From Trichostrongylus colubriformis (Eukaryota; Nematoda; Chromadorea; Rhabditida; Trichostrongylidae): a DNA stretch of 64,000 nucleotides. The stretch is from NCBI GenBank assembly GCA_963978905.1, contig OZ022259.1:31101994-31165993 (forward strand), written 5' to 3'. Positions 45,001 to 55,681 of this stretch are shown piece after piece. Each line of letters begins with the position of its first letter. Within the stretch, counting starts at the first letter, position 1. The notes under the pieces were generated by a model that made no database searches, was not told where the DNA came from, and saw only the letters and a list, made by a program, of their open reading frames with translations. The position numbers and the translations under genes are program-made.

Positions 45001-47069
45001 TCGAGAACGTTAGCCTCTTACGGTCTTCGGGACGGTTGTGTAGTTCATTGTCATATCAGTAATACGCCATATGCTACACAGGTAATAAGTCGTCGTTTTC
45101 ACTTTCATACTTTTCACTACCTCGGAGTTCGGCGAGCTATTTGTCATCTTCGTCACAGTTTCCGAAAGCGAAATCCGCCTATCCGGTTACTTGTTATAGG
45201 CTTCAACTACTTCCCGGCCAGTGGCCTTCTCCTCTAATTTAAGGCATCGTGATACTTCTTCAAATGACGCACCATCCATGTCCAGTGCAAGCGCACCTGA
45301 AGCACAAGGTAAGCACTCTCGGTCGTCACAGCTATCATCGGCCCCTTTTATGTCTTGTGAACTTTTCAGAGTTTCGTTATCCTCGTTGGGCGGTCGCCCT
45401 GTTATTGTACACTTATCGTTTCCCCCTTATTGGCTTGCCTTTGGATACCATCATACGATTTCTGTTTGATAGGCAGATGGCACCCTCGGCACAACCCGGA
45501 GTTATTCGTCGCACATATCAAAGGTATTTTCCTCAAAATTTTTGCGTTATATTCCTCTCGCAATACGCATTTGCTTGAAGAAAATCATTACAACAGCCGT
45601 ATACAAGTGTTATTCAGCGCAAGATATTATTGCAATAGGCTTATTTTGAGGACTTTCCGAACCAGGTGTTGTTTTGCCCTTTTACCAGGTTCTTCTTTCA
45701 GGATTCACAATGCAATCTTTGGGTTTGGCTTGGATGATGGTGTTTCGCCTCTGGATCGTGCCGCAGATGCAGCAGCACGGGTGCAACCGCAACCATTATC
45801 TCTCGGAGATTACCTTCTTTGGATATTCGCGGGTTAGTGAAATTCCTCGATGCTGTTTTATAGTTCGCTGTAGCATCATGGTCCTAGCTGTAATTTTGCT
45901 TAAATGAACGTTCACGGAACAAAGAGCTCCTCTGTTGCCTATGCATTTTATTTGCTCAGTAAGGGCTGTGCGAAGTTTTACTTGAAGAAGTGGGAATCCA
46001 GCAAGGATACAGCTTTGAATTGGCGGCCGAGGGGACGGGGCCTCCGAGTAAGTGCCCACGTCGTCCGCCGCGGTCGGAGACGCCTACTGGGAGGAGAAAA
46101 TTTGTAGACAGTCCCTTTCTCCGTCTCCAGCCGCAGTGGACGACGGGACAGGGCGCTTACTCGTACACCCCGCCTCTCCGGTCTCACTTTGTAGGACTGT
46201 ATCCTTGCCAGTTTCTTACATGCGGCCCTTATTACTCAAGAACAGCAAATACATGAGTAGAAAAGCGACTCATTTTCCGTTTACGATTGCTTTACGTTGT
46301 CTGTTTGAAGTTTTTTCGGCCTGTGTTATTGTGTAGTTCACAGCCAGTGGCAAGTTAATACAAAATTGTTTCTGTCAGTCACGCTGACTTCTTCGAAGGG
46401 GCGCTGACACTGTAGATTTCCTAATAGGATGTTCTCCATGTAATACAGATTACGAATGCGCTCCCTCCTAATCACTTCTTTCCTCCCCTAGGTTTAGGCT
46501 AAAGCAAATGAGACCTATGCTTTGATAAATGCTTTCTTTTGTGGGAGGAGGGGATATCAATTTTAGCCTAAGCTTAGGGAGGGAAAGGAGCTCCGACGTC
46601 GGCGGAAAGGCGCCTATCCCCCGACTTTATTTGATCCCTTCAGTAATAATTGTAGGTGAATTTAGAAGACTGGGTGAGGCTTAGTAAATAGCTTTAATGA
46701 GTAGCAGAAAATGACTAAAGAAAGTGTGAAGTAAATCGAAAAGTGCACGTAGTTGCTTCAAAGCAGTGATCGTCATTCTGTTTCCATATATCGATCTGAT
46801 TGCTGATTGTGTGCTCTATGCACTAGGAAATGTCTCCACTGTCGTGTTATTAGTCTTTATTAATGACAATCTGTATGTTTTCAGGGCAATTTGTTGCTAT
46901 TTGGGGGCTAGTCTACGCCTTCCCACAGATGTGCGATAGCACTGCTTTGGGTCTTCTCATTTTTCTAACGCTATATTTTCTTTTTGTTGTGTGCCGTAGC
47001 AGAAATCGCCTCATTGAACCTCGAATAAGAGACAACCAAGTTGTTGAGTCTACTAATTCCGATCGGTGA
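42078..47069 (+). CDS. TMUB-like transmembrane ubiquitin-fold protein (14 exons, 568 aa)
   Basis: Exons: 42078-42107, 42465-42507, 43047-43183, 43459-43646, 43768-43899, 44139-44331, 44399-44501, 44563-44707, 44783-44838, 44981-45081, 45200-45308, 45370-45523, 45702-45832, 46885-47069, all in phase. The N-terminus MLEIEGIGSE matches TMUB1/2 (M-x-x-I-E-G-V-G-D-E) and runs into a membrane helix with FFVATLSIAVLSIFVSAW. A long Ser/Gln-rich linker follows, then the ubiquitin fold (SVIRLKFLDDTQRDA, VVRLIYQGQLLREDSRTLAS, GLRDGCVVHCHIS) and two C-terminal helices (FVAIWGLVYAF, LGLLIFLTLYFLFVV). TMUB proteins sit in the ER membrane and assist ERAD. It is about twice the length of human TMUB1/2, mostly from the linker and the extra exon 45370-45523, which itself has a hydrophobic run. 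Exon 2 boundaries are the least sure. Confidence 0.85.
42590..42814. mobile_element. MITE, GGGTCAA family, copy 4 (TMUB intron 2)
   Basis: Starts gggtcaaagaaagtc and ends gactttatttgaccc. The interior palindrome includes cctaggcttcggc and gcctaagcctaggg. Flanks gttatttc and gtttgata only partly agree, so the target duplication is decayed. Confidence 0.8.
46022..46185. repeat. GC-rich palindromic element in TMUB intron 13
   Basis: The arm gagtaagtgcccacgtcgtc near 46046 pairs with gacgacgggacagggcgctt near 46140, and ggtcggagacg pairs with cgtctccagcc. Sharp GC rise against the AT-rich intron. Family unknown. Confidence 0.6.
46425..46638. mobile_element. MITE, GGGTCAA family, copy 5, degraded
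   Basis: The right end cgactttatttgatccc and interior (ccctaggtttaggc, agcctaagcttaggg) match the family. The left end is lost or unrecognisable. It lies in TMUB intron 13, so this gene holds two copies. Confidence 0.7.
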
Positions 47070-47760
47070 AACCGCATTCCGCCCTTCCTTTTATATTTGA
47101 AATTTGGTTTGAAATATTCATTACTCAAATATTCTATTCTATTAAAGATAGTCGTCCGTGATATGTTTGCGGGTGATGGAGTCCGGTTGATGACAGTTTT
47201 GGTCCTTATTTTCGTGTCTGCTCCATGCATGTATTTTACATAGTACATTTAGTACATTTATGAAGGTTTACTAGCTGCCCAGAACTTGCCATTCTGGTTG
47301 ATTTGTACCACTCAAGTTGTTCGCCGTTTTATCGGATCGTTTGATGCTTAGTAGGCTACGCTTTATGTTCTTTGCTAGTTCACTGATTTTACTGATTTCG
47401 TTTTATCCTGTGGCACTGGATGGTCCCCTCCTTCATAAGTTGTTCATTCTCTTCCGTTCCTCTTGTGGGCGGATTTGCTGATCTTAATGGTGAAGTCATA
47501 GTTTAAATGGATAGTGCAGATTGTGCTCGATGAAGGTTTTCAACGCAATTAATCAAGCCTTGCAAATGTCTTAGATCCAGGCGGTGAACTGAATCCCATC
47601 AAAGGGATTAGTGATGAAGATGATAGCGATTTAAAAGCTGCATTCACATGCAAAAATTGTACATATTTATTTCAATTATTTATTTCAATTTTCTACACCA
47701 CTGGTTGTACAGATAGCTGATATACGGCGATTGGCACCAGAGATTACTGGGATCATCTAC
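47070..47760. other. Downstream of TMUB, no confident gene
   Basis: Mostly AT-rich UTR-like sequence. An acceptor-like cttag at about 47573 precedes a frame reading DPGGELNPIKGISDEDDSDL at about 47574-47640, which has a natural composition and could be an exon, but no neighbour joins it. Confidence 0.3.
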
Positions 47761-47764
47761 GTGC

Positions 47765-47999
47765 TCCCATATTGCCGTTGTGCTTTTTCTCGAATATCGT
47801 TGTAGAAGCATTGCTTCATTTGTTCAAATCGATCATAGCATGGAATGTACGAATAGTCGAGTTTCGTGATTCTAAATTGGAACAAGATGGAGATGCTGTG
47901 CCATGAAAATGGTCAGGACTCACCTGTCCGGTCTTTGATCGCAGAATGTCAGACATTTTAGTCCAGCCAAAGTAGTTGTTACTCCATTCCGTCGGCAGC
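47765..47999 (-). CDS. Possible 3'-terminal exons of an unidentified minus-strand gene
   Basis: On the minus strand, an acceptor (acatttcag) precedes about 77 nt that end at cag|gtgagt near 47925. A 52-nt intron would end at aatttag, and the next frame reads LDYSYIPCYDRFEQMKQCFY and NDIREKAQRQYGST to a TAG near 47765. The join is in phase only if the first exon is read as ...LKCLTFCDQRPD. The other frame of that exon (PTEWSNNYFGWTKMSDILRS) also looks protein-like. Family not recognised. Confidence 0.3.
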
Positions 48000-48099
48000 A
48001 CTGAAATGTATGAAAAGACAGTGGGGTCGAGCCGTGCGAGTTGTGCAGTAAGGGATGCGCTCATATTTTGCCCATACACAACACACACACACATGATGC

Positions 48100-50330
48100 G
48101 GGTCTCCCCATAAATCGTTGACCAACCACAGGTGAATTTTATCCCGCGCAGTCACTAGATTGCCATCCTACTCGTTCGGGGGAAGTGAGCACTGAGTCGC
48201 GCATCGGTTATGCCCACAAGTCACTGAATAGGTAAGGCCGCATCCGAATGCAGCTACTTTTCTGAATGCGTGGCACTTCCCGACAATAACTGCTTCGCAT
48301 TCCTAACGTTTGAATAGTGGGAAGGAACGTGATGAGTTCTCCCTTCGTAACCAGTTTTAAGATTTTTTGCTAGGTTCCGAGATGCGTGAATATGAAATCC
48401 TAGATGGCCTTACGCACCTTCCAAACTCCTTTAGCCCATTCATGTGCTGTTTTTCTAACGCATTCTTTACAATTCTGAGTTGACGAAGATCAGATGGGTG
48501 GGCAGGTGATGCAATCTGGTAACGTTCGTTGCGCAAGAGATTTTTCCGACTAGATCACTCGGTGCGCTCGCGTAAGCACCACAGAACAAATGCCGATGCG
48601 ATGTTCAAAGATCAGCATGAAAGCGCGGAAAAAGCACGGATGGCATCATCGGAACGCATTTTAGTTGCAGAGGTCACTGAATGATCGATCATTACCACTA
48701 ATTATCACTGATCATTATAAAATTAGCGCAAGGTTTGTGTTCGCCAAAATGTGTTCATTAAAGTGTTGGTAATCCTTAATGAAGTGAGGGTAGTTTAGGG
48801 TTGATACAAATGGGAAAATGGAAAGTGGGATAAGAGCAGGTTCGCGAACTGTTGCTTTTTTTCTGGTTTCGGTGGTAAGAGGTGACTCCCTGGATCGTGT
48901 GATTTAACACCATTGACTTTTTTGTAGGGTCACCTCGTCAAATCAAAGGCGGAGATGTAGTGCAAGCAGCGAGCATACCCACTCTCATTGTGCGTGGGTC
49001 AAATTCCGCATTGAGACCTGTCCAGGCCGACCAAGCCTTCCATTCCTTCCATTCCTTGGGGTAGGTGAATTGGTACCCGACTAGTGAGGGACAATGGAAG
49101 CTTTGCCTCATACTTCGGCTACCCCCGCAAGTCTTCGTCTGGGCCAAATCGCATTCTTCTGGCACCATTCTTAATGGAACTAGAATGCACGGCGCATTCC
49201 AATATGTGTTTACGTCTCAAACAAATTTTTCTTAATTTGAAGTTAGAAGCGTGTGCCCCCATCAGCTAGCTGCGATGTCCCACCTTTGTCGGAACTTGCC
49301 CAGCTTCAGGAATGCAGGACGACACGCAGTGCTGGGGGTCGTGATAAGCCGCGCTTTTTCAACACGAATTTCTCTACACATCTCCTCGTTTGGAGTATGA
49401 GGTCACTTTCGGAGAACATGTATTCACAGTTCTCAGTTCACCGTTATCACTCCTAGTTCTTTCGAAAAGTTCCCAGAAAGACGGTGTTCTATCCGTTGAT
49501 TGAGATTTTGGATAACCAAGAATTTCGGTTATCGCATAAGATGCTTTAGAGCTTGAGAATGCGTCAGAGTGAACTGTATGGTACCAACCCGTGACGGTAG
49601 GTGAAGTTCGCTATTCCCTCGAACTAGTTCGCTACAAAGAAGTTCTTACAGTAGATCCTTCCATTACAACCGACCACAGTGTGCGGAAATCTGTTCTCTT
49701 CAATGAACCGACAGGGTCCGATCATTTCCCGCGTTGACGCCATACCCCCCCCCCCCCCCCCCACCACATTGAAAGATGAGCTATCCAAAACATAAAACAG
49801 GTGCAGAAGTTCTCCATTTTATGTGAATGTTGGATGTACCCATAAAGGCCCATCACTTTTCGGCACTCTGAAGAACGAAAAATTGCCCAAAGAAGAAAAA
49901 AAGTCGAAATAGACTTTTAGCACTTTCTGGATTCTTAAGGAGCAAATTTTTAAATGAGAAGATTAGATTCGTTCAATCATTAATAGGAAAGTGTGCTGAT
50001 TCTAATGGGTTTTGCTCGACTAAAACTATATTGTTTAAGCGGAGTTGTCATCCTCGAAGGTTTGGCTACGGAGATGACAGGTGCGTTTGGACCGATCTGA
50101 TACCTAATTTTAAGACACCGCAAGGTGTGAGGAGAAACGATAACTAGCAAGATATATTCTCTGTAAAGTAATATTCTCCAGAAAGGATGTGGAGAAACTC
50201 CTATCGAGAAAGAGCGTCTTGGAGTGTTCATAGCAATCCCGCAGCGATGCCAGTCGCGCAGAATCGCATCTCCTGGTGAGCTGCTGCGAGGGCGGGGCAA
50301 CGTTCGCGACTGGTTGACTTATCCCGTCTG
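48100..50330. other. Long stretch without supported genes
   Basis: I found no conserved exon, transposase or inverted repeat of note. It includes a C-run at about 49747-49762 and a repeated ccttccattcc patch near 49038-49058. The minus-strand gene at 50338-50660 may continue into its right edge. Confidence 0.35.
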
Positions 50331-50337
50331 CATCTAC

Positions 50338-50660
50338 CTCCGTGGCTAGTGATGCAGTGGGGGCGAAAGAAAAAAGGTTTTCGGATTCTTCTCTGACCGT
50401 TTTAGTCCTTTCTGAATCACCTCGACATTCAAATTCCACAGTTATTTTACAATCTGCACAAATTGCGGACCCTAGTGGTGTTTTTATTAGGGCTCTTTCA
50501 GGCTGTGTACTGTCTTTTTCTTGAGGTATGTAATGTTTTTGTAGTGAACAATTCAAACGCGACAAACCTCGCTGTGATCTCGTCCTTGAGCTGCGCAAAA
50601 GTGCATATCAGCGGTCGCTTCAACAGGACATCCATCTGTTTTGAAATACATCGCTTGTAA
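50338..50660 (-). CDS. Two exons of an unidentified minus-strand gene
   Basis: Exon 50660-50568 (after atttcag, before gtttgt) encodes LQAMYFKTDGCPVEATADMH and FCAAQGRDHSE. Exon 50502-50338 (after gtacacag, before gtagat) starts PERALIKTPLGSAICADCKI and ends ASLATE. The 65-nt intron joins them in phase and both exons are multiples of three. Cysteines are spaced GC-x9-FC and C-x2-C-x6-C. The frame stays open beyond 50338 for another 60 codons, so exon 2 may be longer. I do not recognise the family. The tRNA-like repeat lies just upstream. Confidence 0.5.
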
Positions 50661-50694
50661 CTGAAATGAAATGTGATCAACAGGAAATAGAAGT

Positions 50695-50890
50695 GTTACA
50701 AGTATGCTGAGTTATGGACAAAAGCTTCGGTCTCGGAAGAGACTCGAACTGCGGAAATCATGGAGTGCGGGTTCGAGTACCGCCGAGACCGAACCTTTTG
50801 CCCATAAGTCAACATACTTATAACAACTTCGCATCGCGGGCTGCGGCGAAAATAGCAGCTCAAAAATCAAAAATATCAAAGGAATTAGAA
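50695..50890. repeat. Shorter relative of the tRNA-like fold-back retroposon
   Basis: Contains gctgagttatggacaaaagc at the left and its inverse at the right (cttttgcccataagtcaaca), with ggtctcgg/ccgagacc and tgcgggttcgagtaccgcc between. The cloverleaf is truncated in the middle. It ends ttcgcatcgcgggctgcgg, then an A-rich tail with aaaaatcaaaaatatcaaa, as in the 32.5-kb insertion. Confidence 0.65.
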
Positions 50891-51097
50891 CTGATCATAT
50901 CTTTGATTTCCACCTTCTACCACTTCTGTCTGAAAGAACACTGAAGTTTGAGGCAATGGCAGCCCGGCTCAATGTTCCCTTTTTGGAAAACCTTGGTTTT
51001 TCTTTTATGAATTGGCTTTTCATGTGGGAACACGCCGTCTTCCAGCTGCAGTTGTGAACTTATTCTTTACAAAATGCCCTTTGATGCAGTATTGCAG

Positions 51098-51265
51098 GCA
51101 AGCGATCGTTGCCATTCGTTACCGTCATCCGCGCCTGCTCAACTGGATTTCGCCAGCAGCAGTCCGGATCCGTTCAGGTCGAGTCCAACCCCTCCCTATC
51201 CGAAGCGAAATCGACGACCTGACCACCGAAATTTGGAAAACCGCAGCAACACTAAGCTTAACTGA
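51098..51265 (+). CDS. Possible 3'-terminal exon, Ser/Pro-rich, unidentified
   Basis: After attgcag, one frame runs 55 codons to TGA: SSAPAQLDFASSSPDPFRSS then PTPPYPKRNRRPDHRN. Low-complexity and basic, it may be a disordered C-terminus. No upstream exon was matched. Minus-strand frames here look less natural. Confidence 0.35.
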   Translation, partial: ASDRCHSLPSSAPAQLDFASSSPDPFRSSPTPPYPKRNRRPDHRNLENRSNTKLN

Positions 51266-51569
51266 GGCGAATGCTCTCCATTTAACGAAATGAGCTGGAG
51301 CATCCAATCAGGGTCAAGCATGTATGAGGAATCTTTATGCTGAGGGGTGAGGGGTAGTCGAGTTTCGGTCTTTTCTGACAATCCTCCAGTAATTAAGTAA
51401 TCCTTATTGACCATATTTTCAGTGAATTCTTTGCCAAGGAGGTGGTTTTCCGGACCTTGTATTAGGTAGCAGTGAGTACTATGATTATCGAATGATCTTT
51501 TTAGGTTTGGGGAGTTAGCGTACCAACTATGCCAGGCATGGATGGGAGGAGACAGTCATCTGACCGGGA

Positions 51570-52090
51570 TCGGCTGAAGACACTGAAGGGGGTCAATTTT
51601 GGTTTACGGTGTATACTGCATCGTTCGGATTCTGCAGTTGCACACACGACGTTTGGCATTATGTCAAGCGCAGTTTGTTATGTCGTAGTTTGTACTTCAT
51701 TCCAAGCATTGGAGAGGTTTGTTTAAGCGGATTTTTCAACTCTATAGACCTGTTTATCCTTACTCTTTCGCTTACTTTCGCTTTCATTTCTTCATTTGTT
51801 TATTGCTGTTTATTGTTTCGTAAGTTTCACATTGTCATGAATGAATGAAATACGCCGTACGTGACAACAAATGACAATTCGGTTAGCCTGTGGCCTTATC
51901 TCCTACAGCGAGCAACTCGGAAGGGTGATGTGTGCAGTTTGCACTGATGCGCGGGAGATGACGATTAAAGACCACAAACTCGCTCTTTTCAGCCTGAGCT
52001 TCGCTAACCTTCTCACCATTCGTTTTAAAACGGGCGATTCTCTCCGTTTTCTTCATTCTTCCTGCCTTTTCCGGTGCCTTAGAAAGAGAG
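51570..52090. repeat. Dispersed repeat fragment, third copy
   Basis: Related to 22300-22770 and 24100-24640 through gacactgaagggggt, ttacggtgtat, tgaatgaatgaaatac, gacaacaaatgaca and gcgagcaactcggaa. More diverged. No coding part seen. Confidence 0.45.
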
Positions 52091-52511
52091 AGGGAGGAGG
52101 TCGTGATTTTCAAAAATTTCACTCAACGAGACATTCAACCCTGTTTTTAACTAACCGCATCTCGTGTATAAGTGTTGAAGTGGCACTTGTTGAGACAGGC
52201 ATCCGGCAGCCCTCGTTGCTCGCAACACTCTCGGAAGATGAAGTTTGGATTCTGAAGTGGAAAATAACGGAAGATTCCCGGATAAATCATTCAGAATTTT
52301 CCCCTACCGCGAGTTTGTGCAAAGTGGCGTTATCAATGGTTGATGGGGTAGAATGGATTAGTTTTGCTTTACCCATTCCACGTTTCATTCCATAGATGTT
52401 CCTCTCTTCAATGAAGCCTTCTTCCACGCCATTCCTTTCCGGTTGTTTTGCGGTCGCTTCCGCTTCATCACTAATAAATATGCCATCCTGAAATTTATTT
52501 ACAGGAATAGT

Positions 52512-53332
52512 TCAGACAATGAAGGAAGGCACAGCTAGCTGACGTACTATTTTCTTCGTAAGAGAACTTCTGGCTCGATTTCTCGCACAACCGTACTGCC
52601 CACAGCTGTATCCAGGTTGACAGGACGAAGCATGACAAGGTACTGCTGGAGGCGATGAGCAGTAACCACCTCCACCACAAACTCCCGAATTGACACACTG
52701 AAAAAAAAACGCTTTTCAATTATGTTATAGTGTCTGTTTCGTGGAGGACGAACAAGCTGGTTCAATTTTTCCGCCTCAGTGAAGCGCCTCACTGTTTACT
52801 CATATTTTGTAAACAAGTAAGAGAATTTTTATGCTTCCCTTTTTCACTTTTGAACTTTCACTGTACTAAGGAGAAGGGGGGAGGGAGTTGGTGGAATGCG
52901 GGTCGGTAGTATGCTGTTCATGAAGTCGAGCAGTAATATTTAGCTTCACAGGACAATAAATGTATGTATGTGTAAATGACATCTAGAGTACGTTATTGAC
53001 ACGTCAGCAATGTCAATGCTATTAGCATTCAACAGGTTGTCCCCCCTATTATTATTAGCATTGTAATTATAACTTTTATGACATTACACTGCAAATACCT
53101 GCTTTCGACTTTCCCTTTCACTGAAGAGCTCGGTCAGGGATCCGCACGGTATGATTAGACAGGCTAATGGAGTACGAGACTCTTGAAACTGGTTTTGTTT
53201 TTACTGGTTACTTGTTTCATTTGCTTATGGAGTGTATCAATACATTCGTTTACCACGCTTAAGTCGTTACCAGACACTTACCTGTAGCGATATATGAACA
53301 AGGACACTATATACACAAATTTCTACAATCAT
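52512..53332 (-). CDS. Small secreted Cys-rich peptide (two exons, 78 aa)
   Basis: Exon 1, 53332-53282, encodes a hydrophobic leader MIVEICVYSVLVHISLQ before gtaagt. Exon 2, 52697-52512, follows a tttttttcag acceptor in phase 0 and encodes seven cysteines: CVNSGVCGGGGYC, then PPAVPCHASSC, QPGYSCGQYGC, then a basic tail with ARNRARSSL, stopping at TGA (52512). A TATA-like tataaattg lies about 150 bp upstream of the ATG. Leader plus Cys/Gly-rich core suggests a secreted or cuticle-linked nematode peptide. I cannot name the family. It is not evidently a toxin or a protease inhibitor. Confidence 0.65.
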
Positions 53333-54690
53333 TGGCAGTTGCACGGCAGTGAGATCAAAGGAGATGGCCTGAAATCAGGTGGTGTGGCACGATACGCGAT
53401 ACCATCGGGAATCACTATGACACTGCTGAAAAAGTTGGCATACAGCCATGAAAAGTGTTGAGTAACAACCGTAGCGGGCCGATCACAGAGCAATTTATAG
53501 CGGATGCGCAAGAACCGGATGGTTGGTATGGTTGAAACATCGAGGAGGAGGAGGAGGCTTCAAGCGAAACGAAATCTCAATGACCAGTTCAGAATTCGGC
53601 AATACTTTCGATTGTCGCCGGAAAATAAGTCGCTTTCGTTGATCCTAAACTCAGGGTTAAAGGAAGGAATCAAAGGAGGCAGGTACTTGTAGCTCTTGAG
53701 CGCTGTGGGATGGTCAAAAATCGGATTTGGACAAAAAGATGCGGCCAGAAGGCCTTCAGAGAGACTGGTGCTTGTGATCTGTAAACGACGACAGGAAAAG
53801 TAAGCTGAGGATTCTCCCAAATTGAGATCTGAATTTCATCCGCAGTGACACAGTAGGGCAGTGCAGGGTTTTGTGCAGCCAAATTTTTGAAGCATGAAAT
53901 CGAGTCCCTTTTAACGGAATCAACCCTTTTCACTACGGGGTTCATGAATGCGTAAAAACCGAACCTGTACACGACCGTCGGCTAGCATCTGTCAGTCAGT
54001 CAATGCATGAATCACACATGTGTTCTGCAGCTTGCACGTTCCTTCCATCCGACGATCTTTCAACCATTCAGGTGCTTTACTACACTCTATTCAATTTACA
54101 TTGATTTTTTCTTAAAATTATTATGTTGTTTCATAGATTCTGTCCCACTTTTAACACTTTTCAAATTTTTGCGAACATGCTTATGGAAATTTCGAGTGTG
54201 GCTCCTGGTCTGAAATTTTGAGTATGGCTCTGGGTCATTGTAAGGATAATATTATTTGGTATTTGAGTGAAGATAATAAATTTTGAAAATAATTGGGACA
54301 GGATATGAACCAACTTAGAGGCAAATTCCAGAATTACCTCGAGTTGCTGAAGCGCTGGATTGTGAAACTAGAGCTGCTGAGGAATACGCTGACAAAGAAA
54401 ATCAGAAAGTAGTCCCTGAAAATTGCACGAATAAGGCCTCTGACATTGCGCTGGACGAGATCCCCGCGTGAGAACGAGCCTTTGAATGAGTTCCCGCGCT
54501 TGAGCGCTGTGGGCTGCTTGGTGGAGTCGCGCTTGCATCTTCGGCTCTGCACGCTCCGGGAACTGACACCCACGCCTCGGTAAAGGTACAACGTACAGGC
54601 TGCGGGTTGAACTATCTGACCCCGGTGACGGCTGTGATACCATAATAATTCTGTGATGTACCTTTGAGTGTTAGCACACCAACATATCCC
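53333..54690. other. No supported gene
   Basis: A minus-strand open frame of about 100 codons (53972-53670) and a Ser/Arg-poor AT-rich region follow. No motif recognised in either strand. An Arg-rich plus frame near 53540-53600 is probably chance. Confidence 0.3.
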
Positions 54691-54960
54691 TACTATATAT
54701 AAAACGCTTTGTCTGTCTGTCCCTCCGTCCCTTTGTCCGTCCCTCCATCTGTCACGAAATTCATATCTCGCGTCGCAGAGAGCTGGGACTCTGATTTCTT
54801 TAAAGTGATATAAGGGGTGGTAAGGGGACATTAGTGGTGAGGAAACGGAAGTGATAGCAACTGATAAGGGCTGTTAAAGAACCTCGAAAGGCGAATGGCG
54901 AGAAATTGATATTTCGCATCGCAGCAAAGCTGGGACTCTCTATGCCTAAAGCTTTTTTCT
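54691..54960. repeat. Helitron-like repeat end (tentative)
   Basis: Begins ctactatatataaaacgctt then gtctgtctgtccctcc, a start seen in some non-autonomous Helitron-like repeats. It continues with aattcatatctcgcgtcgca, shared with 33353-33373, which recurs at 54903 as tgatatttcgcatcgcagca. No 3' hairpin or CTRR end was located. Confidence 0.35.
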
Positions 54961-55681
54961 CACGCCATCTTCTCTACTTTTTTCCAATTAATAGCTCAGC
55001 TGAAACAGAGGAATTTTCACCTAATTCCATACACAACTGTGGTCGTGCCGATCAAATCCATTTTGCACAATACCGCCATGGATGGCGCGCAGTAGTGTGC
55101 GCCCGGCAACTGGTGAACAATCTTCAAATAGGTGCTGGACCAACAGTCGCCTAAGCCAACCAACCGCCGAATGTGGGTCAAGACACTTGAGTTGAGTAAG
55201 ACTGCGTACCGCGCTGACAAGTACCTTGCTGGTCCCGTTGCAAATAGGCACTGCAATTTGAGTGTCCCAATTCACAGCACTTGACACTACTCCACTTACT
55301 GTTACTATTAGTCTTTCATCCTCTGAAGAAGATGAATTGCCACCAAACTCGTGTGCGAGAACAGGAACACTGCTTTCTTAATCGGCTGACTCCACAAATA
55401 GCCACTATGACTCGGAACGGTAGTAGAATGTTTGGCACATCCTGTCAAACTAGACAGCACTAATTGCTCAATCGCATTTACGGATTTCACAACTCAAACA
55501 AAATTTTCGGACTAATTGATTTATTGCACATATGAATTAGCGGTGATATACAATTAATCAGGTTGTACTTAATAGGGCTATGTTTCAGTCAACGAAGGTT
55601 AGCAGGTACCTTGGAAAACTCTGTTTTTTTTTAGAGAAAATACAGTTTTCAAATATTCGGTTTTGGTATGTTATATATATA

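Noticed and set aside
45978..46336. Overlapping open frames in TMUB intron 13
   Set aside because: They coincide with a GC-rich palindrome and break the TMUB reading phase.
55021..55287. 88-codon minus frame near a retroelement-like repeat
   Set aside because: No RT, protease or integrase motif; composition not convincing.
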